A stretch of DNA of 64,000 nucleotides from Vibrio sp. NTOU-M3 (GCF_040869035.1 NZ_CP162100.1:1550001-1614000); one strand, 5' to 3'; counted from the first letter of the stretch, positions 27,465-37,347 are shown. Made by a program: numbers and translations. Notes: generated by a model from the sequence alone, not told the origin.

Positions 27465-28576
27465 AAAAGCTCCAACAACCAATTCACAAAGTGACTTCGA
27501 GACTCCCAGCTTGCATTAGAAACGATATTTTCCGGTAATTTGGGTTGAAGCTGGGCCGTAGTGAGCGTGGCACATAGGTCATTACTGTCAGAGATTAGAT
27601 TTACATACTGTTTGTAGGGCTGTAGAGCAGGAAAATCCGTTGTGATGATAGGGGTTCTCGCTGCGAGATATTCCATCAATTTTAATGGACTACAAGCACG
27701 AATTTGTGGGTTATCTTTAAACGGTAAAAGGCTGACGTCCCAATGTTGACTATAACAAGGCAGCTCGTGGTGAGGTTTAGGGCCAAGGTAGAAAACATTT
27801 TCACGTTTAGGAAGCTTGTTTTGGTTGAGTTCGCATGGACCGATAAAAACAAAATCCCAATCAGGGCGTCGAGTGCATACTTGCTCCAACATGTCGTAAT
27901 CCAGCCATTCCGATAAACTGCCATAAAAGCCTGCGACTGGTTTTCCTCGGTTGGGAAGATCACTGGCACGTGGTGCAGCGCAACTAAACAGGTCTAAGTC
28001 GACACCATGAGGTAAATGATGGGTCTTACAGGCTGGAAACTTACGACAGATTTTTTCACTGGCACCGAGGATCAAATCTGCTTGCGATGTTAATCGGTGT
28101 TCGTGTTGTGCAACTACATGGTGATCCACACCAGCGAGAGAGGAGAAATCATCACCACAGTAATAAACAACTGCAGATTCACCGAGATGCCCACACAAGT
28201 CAGCTGCTGTGGGGAGTGATATCCATAATAATGGAGCGTCTAATTGATATCGCTCCACCAAAGGTTTTAACTGACTAAGCATTAAGCTTTTCGCTAACTG
28301 GCGTGAAAATGTTGAAGCGGGCGCAGGGATGGTTTTTAAATTAACCACATGGATATCGCTCTTTTCAGCTACAGTACTGAGTTGATAGCCACCTTTTCCA
28401 AGGCCGCACAGTTTACTCATGGCGCGAGCAGCATCTTTCCAACATAGACGAGGCTGTCTTAATCCTATTGAGTTTACCCACAATACTTTTCGCTCTTTTG
28501 CTAAGTACTTAACGATATGTTGAGTACTCGATGGCAGTCCGCCAAAATCTTCTCCAAAAACAATTAAATCACGCAT
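27461..28576 (-). CDS. sypN: glycosyltransferase, SypN-like
   Basis: GT-B fold protein of 371 residues. MRDLIVFGEDFGGLPSSTQHIVKYLA is the acceptor-side start. VAGFYGSLSEWLDYDMLEQV, DWDFVFIGP and RACSPLKLMEYLAARTPIITTDFPALQPY are donor-side features, as in teichuronic-acid type transferases. It is cytoplasmic, placed between sypM and sypO as in V. fischeri; the sugar is unknown. Confidence 0.85.
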   Translation of the reverse strand: MRDLIVFGEDFGGLPSSTQHIVKYLAKERKVLWVNSIGLRQPRLCWKDAARAMSKLCGLGKGGYQLSTVAEKSDIHVVNLKTIPAPASTFSRQLAKSLMLSQLKPLVERYQLDAPLLWISLPTAADLCGHLGESAVVYYCGDDFSSLAGVDHHVVAQHEHRLTSQADLILGASEKICRKFPACKTHHLPHGVDLDLFSCAAPRASDLPNRGKPVAGFYGSLSEWLDYDMLEQVCTRRPDWDFVFIGPCELNQNKLPKRENVFYLGPKPHHELPCYSQHWDVSLLPFKDNPQIRACSPLKLMEYLAARTPIITTDFPALQPYKQYVNLISDSNDLCATLTTAQLQPKLPENIVSNASWESRSHFVNWLLELL

Positions 28577-28579
28577 GGC

Positions 28580-29323
28580 TTAGCCCTCCATATGACGTAT
28601 GTCGTAAGTGTTGCTATTGAGTTCTTTTAATACACGGGCGGGATTACCAGCCGCGATCACCATAGGAGGTAAGCTTTTAGTGACAACGCTGCCTGCTGCT
28701 ACCACTGTGCCATGACCGATGGTGACACCTTGACGAACGGTCACATTGGTACCCAGCCAGACATCACGCTCTAAAATGATGTCTCCGATATGTCCATCGT
28801 CATCTCCAATACCTTCAGCTCGAAGTTTGGGGTCTAGAGAATGGCCCGAATAGCCAAATAAGAAAGCACGGCCTCCGATACGAACGTTGTCGCCTAAGAT
28901 AACTTTGCCTGCCACTGCAATTGTGGTTTGCCAACCGATCCCGACATTGTCACCAATAATCAGCTCAGGTTGCGTGGCGGCAGTACGGCCACTAAAAGTG
29001 GTATGGCCTGAAATACGACACTGGCTACCCATATGAATCGCAAGAGGGCCGGAAATAAAAGGTAGGCCGCCATACAAATAGAGAGAATGTCCACAGGTGT
29101 TGAGTCTGCCTTTAAACGCGGGTGTATAGATAAGAACTCTAGTTAATCCACCGATTAAATTGTTAATCGTCTTTACTACGGCATACGCAAAGTGGTTATA
29201 GAACTTTGGCGTTGGGATATCGCACGCTCGGATGCGTTTTAACATCAAAAAGAGTCTGCGATAGGTTGGATTTGGGTTGTCTTTGAGCCAGATTTTTACG
29301 TGATTTAGTCTTGTTGCCAACAT
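28580..29323 (-). CDS. sypM: hexapeptide-repeat acyltransferase, SypM-like
   Basis: Left-handed beta-helix acetyltransferase of 247 residues. The start is taken at ATG 29323 (MLATRLNHVKIWL), with AGGTGA upstream, because a sigma-54 promoter lies in the stretch before it; the longer frame would run through that promoter. Hexapeptide repeats run from about 90 to 225, for example GPLAIHMGSQCRISGHTTFSG, ERDVWLGTNVTVRQGVTIGHGTVVAAGSVV and PPMVIAAGNPARV. It probably acetylates the polysaccharide or a precursor sugar. Confidence 0.87.
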   Translation of the reverse strand: MLATRLNHVKIWLKDNPNPTYRRLFLMLKRIRACDIPTPKFYNHFAYAVVKTINNLIGGLTRVLIYTPAFKGRLNTCGHSLYLYGGLPFISGPLAIHMGSQCRISGHTTFSGRTAATQPELIIGDNVGIGWQTTIAVAGKVILGDNVRIGGRAFLFGYSGHSLDPKLRAEGIGDDDGHIGDIILERDVWLGTNVTVRQGVTIGHGTVVAAGSVVTKSLPPMVIAAGNPARVLKELNSNTYDIRHMEG

Positions 29324-29361
29324 ACGATCACCTGAAAATTTTCTTATTGGTGAATAATGGG

Positions 29362-29379
29362 TTTCACATATTGTGCCAA
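29362..29379 (-). promoter_or_regulatory. sigma-54-like promoter of sypMNO (imperfect -12)
   Basis: On the minus strand TTGGCACAATATGTGA has a perfect TGGCAC -24 element, but GA instead of GC at -12, with correct 10-base spacing. It lies 38 bases before the chosen sypM start. Confidence 0.55.
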
Positions 29380-29397
29380 GAGATAAATCAATTAAAA

Positions 29398-30801
29398 TCA
29401 ACTGGTTACTGGTTTGTTTTCTTTTTGATATCGCTGATTCTCATTCTGAGATTCAATTTGAACGATGCGGGCAACGGCGACAGTCAGTGCGGCGAGGATA
29501 TAAATTGGCCAAGTAAAGCCTTGGGTTAAGAAAGTGCCTGAAACAATGGTGCCAATTAATCCGGCATAAACGGCGTAAGCGGTTGCTGCAACAAAAGGAG
29601 AAAGCTTAAGCGATGAATTTTGCAATGTTGAAATCGTATTGCGAGACGTTTTGATCAATGAAACGATCATCGCAACGAATACAAATAGCCCCAAGAATCC
29701 GGTTTCAGCCAATACACCGAACCAAGTGCTGTGTACCGCATGGTTTAACCCATCCCAATGGGTACTGTAATAGAAATAGTTGGAATAGAAGTTATTTAAC
29801 CCAACCCCAGTTAATGGGTTGTCTAATGCCATTCGATAGGCGGCTCCCCACGCATAAAGACGTCCCATCGCGGATTGATCGATACCGTCTTCAGCAGCCC
29901 CACCGGAAGCTCGATCAGATACGCCAGCCATGGCAAATAATGCTAAGCCTGCGATCACACCTAATGAGATTAAGAGGGCTTTTGATTTAATCCGTGTCAT
30001 GGTGAAAATGCCGAAGACAGAGAGGCAACCGAGCAACCCACCTCGACTTTGTGTAGCGATCACCGCAGCAACCAACATCAATGAAGCAATAACACCAAGT
30101 AATCGAATGAAAAAGCCCAAATCTTTTGAAAAAGCAAGACTGAGCGAAAACGCCAGTGGAAACATTAGCACCAGCGACAAGTCATTGGGATCACCAAGAA
30201 TGGAACCGAGCTGTCTGCCGATGGTGACGCGTGAACCTTCTACCAATCCAATGCCATTCGCAGAGTTAAACAAGGCAACGCCCGCGATTAAAACACCAGT
30301 CAATACGATCGATACTGACGCTTTACTTAAGTTTTTTTCACTGTTAACCAGCCAAACAATGGCAAGCGTCATCAACATGATCTTCCAATATGTGTTTTTA
30401 AAAGACTGAATTGCAAGGGCGGGGTTGGATGACAAAACCACACCAATCATCACCAATAACCAGAAAGCGGCAAGCCAACTGAGAGAGTGGTGCCAATAGA
30501 TTTGCAGTTTCCGGCTAATAAGAGCGTGCCACATTAATGCAGAGAGAGCGCCTAAAGAGAGTAGCAAAGGTATTTTTAGAGGAAAGAGTACAGGAATAGC
30601 TTCGTGAATTCGGAAAAATGAGAAAAGGACAAACAGCGTAACAAGCCAGAAGGTTTGGCTCAGTACGAATAATATGCCTAGTGGTGCCATACACAGCACA
30701 ACAGAAACGGCTGGATGAGGAACAAAGTACCACCCAGCAGAAATGAGCAAGCAAGTTGCGATAGCGAAGTAGATTGCAGGGGCTCTATCTTGGCTATTCA
30801 T
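29398..30801 (-). CDS. sypL: O-antigen ligase/polymerase-like protein, SypL-like
   Basis: Polytopic membrane protein of 467 residues with about 11-12 helices. The Wzy_C domain has ATQSRGGLLGCLSVFGI and, in the large periplasmic loop, GRLYAWGAAYRMALDNPLTGVGLNNFYSNY with the His-containing HSTWFGVLAETGFLGL just after it. The start is taken at ATG 30801, after the sypK stop; a TTG four codons upstream is less likely. It probably polymerises Syp repeat units. The 3' end carries a SypG-type site for sypM. Confidence 0.88.
   Translation of the reverse strand: MNSQDRAPAIYFAIATCLLISAGWYFVPHPAVSVVLCMAPLGILFVLSQTFWLVTLFVLFSFFRIHEAIPVLFPLKIPLLLSLGALSALMWHALISRKLQIYWHHSLSWLAAFWLLVMIGVVLSSNPALAIQSFKNTYWKIMLMTLAIVWLVNSEKNLSKASVSIVLTGVLIAGVALFNSANGIGLVEGSRVTIGRQLGSILGDPNDLSLVLMFPLAFSLSLAFSKDLGFFIRLLGVIASLMLVAAVIATQSRGGLLGCLSVFGIFTMTRIKSKALLISLGVIAGLALFAMAGVSDRASGGAAEDGIDQSAMGRLYAWGAAYRMALDNPLTGVGLNNFYSNYFYYSTHWDGLNHAVHSTWFGVLAETGFLGLFVFVAMIVSLIKTSRNTISTLQNSSLKLSPFVAATAYAVYAGLIGTIVSGTFLTQGFTWPIYILAALTVAVARIVQIESQNENQRYQKENKPVTS
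29438..29451. promoter_or_regulatory. candidate SypG enhancer site for sypM
   Basis: TTCTCATTCTGAGA, a near-palindrome matching TTCTCA-N3-TG in both directions, inside the 3' end of sypL. It is about 60 bases upstream of the sypM -24 element. Confidence 0.6.
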
Positions 30802-30805
30802 AGTG

Positions 30806-32239
30806 TTAGCCAAATAGACGCTTGACCGCGCTAAAAGCGTATTGGTTTAATGAAATGGTTGGCGTCAGCCTTAACCAATAGGCGGTTAATCCGATGATAG
30901 TGGGTGCGATGACAACGCCAATCAATGTATGTATGGGGCTTACAATCAAGTGTATTGCCCAAACCGCAACGAATGTAGTGATAAGTAAACTTAACGTGTG
31001 AATGTAATCATAAGGTAGCGTGATAAGTTGCTGAGACACATGCCAGCACAAATACAATCTAACCAGCTGTGCCATGCCTACACCGAACAATACTCCCCAG
31101 ATATGGAATGAGTGAAGCAGATAGATTAGAACCAATCCTATCGCCATGCTGATGATATTGATGATCAATAATAATCGCGTTTTGCGTGAGTATAAGATGC
31201 CAATGTTGGTTAGTTCTGCCAGCTCTTTACATAATGCGATTGTGATGGTGGCTGCCACTAACTCAGCTGCGCCCACGTAAATCTCAGGTAACACCATTAG
31301 GATGAACAGCTTACTGATCCAAGCCACACTGACTGCCAAAATGCAGAGGTAGACGAAACCATACTGGTTGATGCGTGTGGTTTCGGCTAATCCAACATTG
31401 TCTAGGTAGTGGAAACGCTTTGGCATCCACCACATTCCAAATGGTTGCATTAGGATGCACATCGCTAATGAGAATTTGGCTGCAATGGCATAGAGCCCTA
31501 AGGTTTCGATGTCTGATGAAAGTGCAATAAACCAACGTTCGGCACCATTAAGACTAAAGGCAACAATGCCAGACAGCATAATGGGCGTCGAATAAGCGAG
31601 ATATTTTTTCCATTGAATGTTGCTCGGCCATATCAACGTAAAGCCATTGATCTTATGTAGGATCACAAAGCGAACCAGAGCACTGAATACGCCAGTGGCA
31701 AAGATAAGAGTGACATCAGCAAACCAGAACAACACAGGTATAACCAATGCAATTTGCAATACCACAGTTGATACACTGATCTGAAAAAACAGTGTCGCTT
31801 TGTCTTTTAATCTGAGCCAACCAAGGCTGATTGCTAATGCACTTTCAATGGCAACGACGGTCAGTAAAAGAATAAGCTGGGTGGGTGATAAAAAAGGAAT
31901 GTATTGATATGCGTAGACAGCAACCAACGTCAGTATTGTCACGAATATCAGCGAAACGATGAGGCTGACACTGTAAATCTCGCTGACAATGGAAAACTGC
32001 TTGTTGTATTCTTTTTCTGCCCCTGCAAAACGATACAGGTTTTCATGCATTGCCATTCCAACCAGTAAGCATGCAAAAACACTAGTGCTGGCCAACAGTT
32101 CTAACTCACCTAGTTGAGCGGGTGTTAGATAATTCGCCATTAATGGCAGCATAAGCAGTGAAATGCCTTTTGTAATGAACAAGCTTACGGCATACACCGA
32201 CATATTCGTTAACGGCTGAAAGCGTTTGGGCAGTTTCAT
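30806..32239 (-). CDS. sypK: polysaccharide flippase (Wzx/MATE-like), SypK-like
   Basis: Lipid-linked oligosaccharide translocase of 477 residues with 12-14 predicted helices. It starts KLPKRFQPLTNMSVYAVSLFITKGISLLMLPLMANYLTPAQLGELELLAS, the Polysacc_synt start with the conserved T-P-x-x-x-G-x-x-E. Its start overlaps the sypJ stop (ATGA). It should flip Syp repeat units for SypL to polymerise. Confidence 0.88.
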   Translation of the reverse strand: MKLPKRFQPLTNMSVYAVSLFITKGISLLMLPLMANYLTPAQLGELELLASTSVFACLLVGMAMHENLYRFAGAEKEYNKQFSIVSEIYSVSLIVSLIFVTILTLVAVYAYQYIPFLSPTQLILLLTVVAIESALAISLGWLRLKDKATLFFQISVSTVVLQIALVIPVLFWFADVTLIFATGVFSALVRFVILHKINGFTLIWPSNIQWKKYLAYSTPIMLSGIVAFSLNGAERWFIALSSDIETLGLYAIAAKFSLAMCILMQPFGMWWMPKRFHYLDNVGLAETTRINQYGFVYLCILAVSVAWISKLFILMVLPEIYVGAAELVAATITIALCKELAELTNIGILYSRKTRLLLIINIISMAIGLVLIYLLHSFHIWGVLFGVGMAQLVRLYLCWHVSQQLITLPYDYIHTLSLLITTFVAVWAIHLIVSPIHTLIGVVIAPTIIGLTAYWLRLTPTISLNQYAFSAVKRLFG

Positions 32240-33447
32240 GCATCACCTTTATTGTGAGAACTTGCCATCAATGTGACGGTCTCTTTAGTGACGAGAGAAT
32301 CGATATTGTGTGCGATTTGTGAGTAGCACTGCTCTGAGCGATATTTTTGAGAAAACTCAATAGCATTTTTGCGTAACGTTAATCGTAAGTTTGCGTCACA
32401 TGCGGCAAGTAAAATAGCGTCACACAGTGCGTGCATATCACCAGCTTTGTATTTAATGCAATTCTTGTTATGTGTCAGAACTTGGTCCCAATAAGCACCG
32501 TCATCAGGGATCACTACAGCATGGCCAGCGGCAAGCGCTTCAAGAATAGATAACCCAAAAGGTTCATTAGTGCTGGTGGACACAAAAATGCTGCTTTGAG
32601 CTCGGATCTTGTCGAGATCGTTAGGCTGCTCGTACCAACTGACGCCTTTAAGATTAATCGGGGCATTACTGACGGGTAAGGAAATGTCTTTTGGACGAAT
32701 AAAGCAAACATTCGCTTCCAGATATTTTAACTTGCGCGTTTGTTTTACCGCCTCAAGGAAGGTATCAAGACCTTTCCATTTGAGTAGTGAAGCGCACCAA
32801 AATAAGACTGGCTCTTCAGTGACAGAAGGTGAGGGCCAGCGTTGTTCAGAGATGCCATTGTCAAAAGAGCTTGTGGTTGTACGGTCAAAAAATTGCTGGA
32901 TCTGACTTTGTACTGCGTTGGTTGAAGCCTCATGATGGCGATAATACCGTTGCAGTGCATTTTCCATGGTTGCACGCGCTGATTTAAGATAGAAAACCTG
33001 ATCAGCAACGAAAAGGCTATGTCCGATAGATCGTGACGCTCCAACAGGACCATGAATGAACTGAATAACCTTTAAATTGAACACTCGCTTTAGCAAGTAA
33101 AGTGGCATGTCGACACCTGGACCAGAAGCGCCAATGGCAAAATCAGTTTTTTGAATTAAGCCCAGTTGAATCAGCAGAGTTAAGGCTTGAAAACCCTGCT
33201 TTAACCAATAACCAAGTCCATGCTGTTTCTTTTTAAGGGACTTTATTTCGGGTAAACGTACTACCTTAAGAGAGTGTGTTACCGCAAGAGAACTATTTTG
33301 CCAAAAGGTTGGATCACTGGTAATGACAGTGAACTGACAGTGTTGGCTATCGCAAAGCGCCAGTGCATCTGAAGTGGCAATTTTGGATCCGCCAGTAAAA
33401 CTGATGGGGTCATAGATTAAGCCGTGTATAGTCTTCGAATTAATCAT
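32236..33447 (-). CDS. sypJ: family 4 glycosyltransferase, SypJ-like
   Basis: GT-B glycosyltransferase of 403 residues. FTGGSKIATSDALALCDSQHC at the start resembles other GT4 acceptor domains. VLFWCASLLKWKGLDTFLEAVKQT and the E-x7-E motif in STNEPFGLSILEALAAGHAVVIPDDG are donor-side features. A strong GGGAGGTGA lies before the ATG. It follows sypI by 14 bases. Confidence 0.88.
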   Translation of the reverse strand: MINSKTIHGLIYDPISFTGGSKIATSDALALCDSQHCQFTVITSDPTFWQNSSLAVTHSLKVVRLPEIKSLKKKQHGLGYWLKQGFQALTLLIQLGLIQKTDFAIGASGPGVDMPLYLLKRVFNLKVIQFIHGPVGASRSIGHSLFVADQVFYLKSARATMENALQRYYRHHEASTNAVQSQIQQFFDRTTTSSFDNGISEQRWPSPSVTEEPVLFWCASLLKWKGLDTFLEAVKQTRKLKYLEANVCFIRPKDISLPVSNAPINLKGVSWYEQPNDLDKIRAQSSIFVSTSTNEPFGLSILEALAAGHAVVIPDDGAYWDQVLTHNKNCIKYKAGDMHALCDAILLAACDANLRLTLRKNAIEFSQKYRSEQCYSQIAHNIDSLVTKETVTLMASSHNKGDA

Positions 33448-33461
33448 ACATCACCTCCCAT

Positions 33462-34691
33462 TTAGATTGACTCTTTTGACAACGCTGAATTCGGTAGCGA
33501 GGAGTGAATTTGTCGTGCCAAATAGGTTTTGAGAGGTCTTAGGCTTCGCCACACAGATAAACTACGCGCCCCATGTCCTGCGAGTAACTTGCAGTAAACG
33601 CTTTCAATGTTGCGAGCGTTCATCTCAATGGTGTAATGGTTCTGAATATGCGCTTTTGCTCTTACCCCCATAGCTCGAGCAGCACTGCGGTTTTTGACCA
33701 CGGCGCGCATGGCTTCAACCATTGGTTTGATACCTGTATTTTTGTATAGAATACCCGTGCGCATGTGTTCGATAATCTCCGGAATTCCACCTTGGTTGGG
33801 GGCGATAATAGGTAAGCCAGCTAGAGCGGCTTCCGTTACTACCAATCCAAATGCTTCTTCCCGCGCACCACTAATGAAACAGTCGCAGTTTTTAAGCCAA
33901 CCCAACACATGCTCTTGTTCACCAACAAAATGAACGTGTTGACCAAGGTGTAACGCTTCGGCTTGTTGTTCCAGCTTTTTCCTCAGCGGGCCATCACCGA
34001 TAATTAATAGATGTGCATGAGGGTATTCTAACGTGACGTGACGAAGTGCGGAGAGTAGGCGATCAATCCCTTTTCTATGGATTAGTGAACCGACGGTAGC
34101 AAATAAGTAACTGTTATTGCAGATATCCAATGTCCGTTTGGCCGGGACAGAGTCTTGATGTGCTAAACGCTGGATATCCAAGCCATTTCGAATCACAGAT
34201 AATCGTTCTAATGGATAACCATCTTCAATTAAATGGTCAGTGACGGCGTCACTTACTGCAATAATATGAGGAGATGAGTGTATTCCTAGTGTGATTCGAT
34301 CTCTGGTTGGATAATCGGAATGTAACTGGGTCACAAGGGGTATGGACATACTTTTTGCTGCTCTACACATCCATTGACAAGGCGCTGCACTGTTAACATG
34401 AACAAGATCGATGTCAGCGCGTTCAATGTAATCTTTCGCGTCACGGATTAATGAACGCCATCTCGAAAAATCGTAACGAGGCGCTTTCCAACCAAAGAGA
34501 ATGGGGAACTGCGATAACTCACTGTGAACACCTAGTTTTTTGATTTCAGCATGTAATGCAGGACTGTTAGTCCAAACGTAAGGTTGATACTGACGTTTAT
34601 CCAAAGTGGATACGAGATCGATGAGGCAACGCTCACTACCGCGGATCCAGTCGTCACCATAATGTACAAATAAGATGTGTTTTACGTTCAT
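33462..34691 (-). CDS. sypI: family 4 glycosyltransferase, SypI-like
   Basis: GT-B glycosyltransferase of 409 residues. It has HYGDDWIRGSERCLIDLVSTL near the start and LVHVNSAAPCQW. Donor motifs are FATVGSLIHRKGIDRLLSAL, LLIIGDGPLRKKLEQQA and ISGAREEAFGLVVTEAALAGLPIIA (E-x7-E). It is first in the sypIJKL transcript and has a good sigma-54 promoter 37 bases upstream. The sugar is unknown. Confidence 0.9.
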   Translation of the reverse strand: MNVKHILFVHYGDDWIRGSERCLIDLVSTLDKRQYQPYVWTNSPALHAEIKKLGVHSELSQFPILFGWKAPRYDFSRWRSLIRDAKDYIERADIDLVHVNSAAPCQWMCRAAKSMSIPLVTQLHSDYPTRDRITLGIHSSPHIIAVSDAVTDHLIEDGYPLERLSVIRNGLDIQRLAHQDSVPAKRTLDICNNSYLFATVGSLIHRKGIDRLLSALRHVTLEYPHAHLLIIGDGPLRKKLEQQAEALHLGQHVHFVGEQEHVLGWLKNCDCFISGAREEAFGLVVTEAALAGLPIIAPNQGGIPEIIEHMRTGILYKNTGIKPMVEAMRAVVKNRSAARAMGVRAKAHIQNHYTIEMNARNIESVYCKLLAGHGARSLSVWRSLRPLKTYLARQIHSSLPNSALSKESI

Positions 34692-34727
34692 TAGAGCATC
34701 CCTTATTGTTCGCCTGATCTAAGAGAT

Positions 34728-34743
34728 TGCAAAGTGAATGCCA
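34728..34743 (-). promoter_or_regulatory. sigma-54 promoter of sypIJKL
   Basis: On the minus strand TGGCATTCACTTTGCA has GG-N10-GC spacing and a perfect TTGCA -12 element. It is in the 116-base gap between sypH and sypI. Confidence 0.8.
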
Positions 34744-34807
34744 TAAATCGATTGATTTAAGTTGTTGTTTTTATTTGCTTTGTTTTTATGAATAGAACTC
34801 AGGTAGG

Positions 34808-35887
34808 TTAATTCTCATTTTGAGAATCAGAAAGCGTGTTAGCGAGGAAACCTGCTGATGCATGTTTACGATAGATATGAGTAAGTTGTGGAATAACGGC
34901 GTCGACAGTGTAGTTTTTTTGCCAGGTATGCAGTGCGCGAATTCTCATCATCTTCTTGCTCGAATCCGATAGCATAAACCAATGTTCAATGGCATTTCCT
35001 AATTCACGCCAATGGTCGACTAGGTAGCCATTAATGCGGTTTTCAAGAAGGGTGGGTAAATCACCCACTGAGGTTGCCATGACGATAATGCCGCGAGACA
35101 TGGCTTCAAGTGCAGCCATAGGAAGACCTTCGAAACGGGAACAGATAATGAGAACACTGATATTTGGCCATACTTGAGCCATATCAGATTGATGGCCATG
35201 AAACTCTAAATTGCTGGGTTTTCTTACGTGTAGTGAGGCTTCCATGGGGCCTTCACCGTAACAATGAAATTTGTGAGTGGGTGATGCTTTTGCGATATCA
35301 ATAAATCGATCTGGCGCTTTTTCGTGGCTCAAGCGACCAACAAATGCGATTTGCAGTCCATGGGTCAGCGTTGGGTTTGGGTTGGAAACAAAGTTATTAA
35401 GTCGAAGTGAATGGCAAGGAAGCTTGCTTTGTATTTGCGAGCTGACAGCGATAACTTCGTTGGAAATAAAAGCGGTGCTACGGTCAATTAGGTCATAAAG
35501 CCATACTCTGCCTTTAGGAGTTTCACCTGCGTGAAAAGTTGAGATTTGCGGGGTATGTGTTTTTAGGTGGATCAGCTTGCTTAATAAACTCGCTTTATAA
35601 CCGTGGGAGTGGATAAGGCTAGGTTGATACTTTTCTACTGCCTTTAATAAACTCAGCAAAGGTGGAAGCCCTGTAAACTCCTGATTAAGATACAAGTATG
35701 GGATTCCACCACGGTCTAGCTTTTCTTCTAATGGCGCGGGCGTTTCATAGCGCGCAATAAAAATGACTCTGACTGGATGGTTAAACTGTTTAAGCCCCAG
35801 AGATATTTCACAAACATGGGATTCAATGCCTCCCATGGTCAAGCTATCTATCAATAACCAAATTTCATTAGGCTGGATTGCTTTCAT
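34808..35887 (-). CDS. sypH: family 4 glycosyltransferase, SypH-like
   Basis: GT-B glycosyltransferase of 359 residues. The start at ATG 35887 (MKAIQPNEIWLLIDSLTMGG) overlaps the sypG end by 20 bases; the longer frame lies deeper inside sypG and is less likely. SLIHSHGYKASLLSKLIH, IAFVGRLSHEKAPDRFIDIA, FHCYGEGPMEASL and CSRFEGLPMAALEAMSRGIIVMAT (E-x7-E) are typical. Its last codons overlap a SypG-type palindrome that serves sypI. Confidence 0.88.
   Translation of the reverse strand: MKAIQPNEIWLLIDSLTMGGIESHVCEISLGLKQFNHPVRVIFIARYETPAPLEEKLDRGGIPYLYLNQEFTGLPPLLSLLKAVEKYQPSLIHSHGYKASLLSKLIHLKTHTPQISTFHAGETPKGRVWLYDLIDRSTAFISNEVIAVSSQIQSKLPCHSLRLNNFVSNPNPTLTHGLQIAFVGRLSHEKAPDRFIDIAKASPTHKFHCYGEGPMEASLHVRKPSNLEFHGHQSDMAQVWPNISVLIICSRFEGLPMAALEAMSRGIIVMATSVGDLPTLLENRINGYLVDHWRELGNAIEHWFMLSDSSKKMMRIRALHTWQKNYTVDAVIPQLTHIYRKHASAGFLANTLSDSQNEN
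34812..34826. promoter_or_regulatory. candidate SypG enhancer site for sypI
   Basis: TTCTCATTTTGAGAA, a near-perfect palindrome that fits TTCTCA-N3-TG on both strands. It lies about 70 bases upstream of the sypI -24 element, inside the 3' end of sypH. Confidence 0.7.
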
Positions 35888-37319
35888 CTTCTGCTTCCCA
35901 AGCCTGTTTTTTACGATAAACCGTTGAAGGGCTGAGTTCGAGTAAAACGGCGGCATTCAACACATTGCCATCACAATAATCAATCGCGCGTTGGATCGTC
36001 TCTCGTTCAATTTGCCACATTGGACGGATCGGTGCATTGCTCTTTTCTATAGAACTGACGGCTGGTTGCTCCGTCGGTTGAATAGGGGTTTGAACAACAA
36101 ATGTTGCAGCAGTATTGCTCGCTTGTGTTTTCGTTGCACTGCGCCCTTGGCGGTTAAGCATTTCCTCAGGTAGATGGGCTACTGAGAGCTTAGCTTCATC
36201 ATTTAAAACTACAATACTACGTATAATATTTTGCAATTGACGAACGTTACCGGGCCAATGGTAGCGTTTTAAGATCATGTCGGCATCTTTGCTGATGCTG
36301 CTGAATTTCTTGTTATCTTCTTTGGCGTATAACTTTAAGAAATGCGTTGCTAGGGTAGTGATGTCATTACCACGCTCGCGAAGTGGCGGCATATTGATGG
36401 GCACAACATGTACGCGGTAATAGAGATCTTCCCTAAAGCGTCCTTCTTCGACTTCGACAAGTGGCTCTCGGTTGGTGGCGCAAATAATGCGAACATCTAC
36501 TTTAAGCTCTTTTGTTCCGCCTAGTGGCATAAAAGTTCCAGTTTGCAAAAAACGGAGCAGCTTTTTCTGCATTTCCAGTTCCATTTCACAAAGCTCATCA
36601 AGAAACAATGTTCCTCCATTTGCAAGCGAAGCTGCGCCTTTGCGGTCAGTTGTTGCTCCAGTAAATGCCCCTTTAACATGACCAAAAATCTCGCTTTCCA
36701 TGAGATCTTTCGGGATAGCGCCACAGTTGATGGCGATGAATGGTTTGTCTTTTCTAGGGCTTTCTTGATGAATAGCTTCTGCACAAACCTCTTTACCTGT
36801 GCCACTTTCACCAACGATAAAGACACTCGCATTGGTTGGGGCGACAGAATCAATGATTTTATACACCCCTTGCATCGGAAGGCTTGCACCAATAAATCCG
36901 TGGAAGCGGCTACGGTCAAACTTGTTTTCAATGTCTTCAACCAAGTGTTCTAGCTGTGCTTGTTTAAGGTGAACATTAATAGATGTTTTTAAACGATCGG
37001 CTTGGATAGGTTTTTCAAGGAAATCCTTCGCACCATTTTGCAATAAGTTAACTGCAACATCGACAGAGCCGTGTGCTGTCGCGATGATGACAGCGGTTGG
37101 TACGTTATTTTCAACAATCCATTCGAGGATCTCTTCACCGGTCATATCGGGTAGTTTCAAATCCAAAATAACCAATTGAGGCAGGTTGCGTTTGATAAAG
37201 GCAATGGCCTCTTGACCCGTCTCAACATGAAACAGGTCAAAAGGTTCATCTTTTACATACTGTTTGTACAAGATGGCTAATGAAGTGGAGTCTTCTACTA
37301 ATAATACTTTGGCTCTCAT
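35868..37319 (-). CDS. sypG: sigma-54-dependent response regulator, SypG-like
   Basis: NtrC-type activator of 483 residues. The start at 37319 (MRAKVLLVEDS) has AAGGAAA upstream and leaves a 28-base gap to sypF. The receiver domain (1-120) has the phospho-acceptor Asp53 in LVILDLKLPD. The AAA+ domain has Walker A GESGTGKE, the GAFTGA loop that contacts sigma-54 and GGTLFLDEL. The C-terminal Fis-type helix-turn-helix is GNVLNAAVLLELSPSTVYRKKQ. It should activate the four sigma-54 promoters in this cluster after phosphorelay through SypF. Confidence 0.93.
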   Translation of the reverse strand: MRAKVLLVEDSTSLAILYKQYVKDEPFDLFHVETGQEAIAFIKRNLPQLVILDLKLPDMTGEEILEWIVENNVPTAVIIATAHGSVDVAVNLLQNGAKDFLEKPIQADRLKTSINVHLKQAQLEHLVEDIENKFDRSRFHGFIGASLPMQGVYKIIDSVAPTNASVFIVGESGTGKEVCAEAIHQESPRKDKPFIAINCGAIPKDLMESEIFGHVKGAFTGATTDRKGAASLANGGTLFLDELCEMELEMQKKLLRFLQTGTFMPLGGTKELKVDVRIICATNREPLVEVEEGRFREDLYYRVHVVPINMPPLRERGNDITTLATHFLKLYAKEDNKKFSSISKDADMILKRYHWPGNVRQLQNIIRSIVVLNDEAKLSVAHLPEEMLNRQGRSATKTQASNTAATFVVQTPIQPTEQPAVSSIEKSNAPIRPMWQIERETIQRAIDYCDGNVLNAAVLLELSPSTVYRKKQAWEAEDESNPA

Positions 37320-37347
37320 ACGTGTTTCCTTGTCATCTTGACATTGA

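Noticed and set aside
29324..29401. Longer sypM start overlapping sypL
   Set aside because: The stretch holds the sigma-54-like promoter, and AGGTGA precedes the later ATG.
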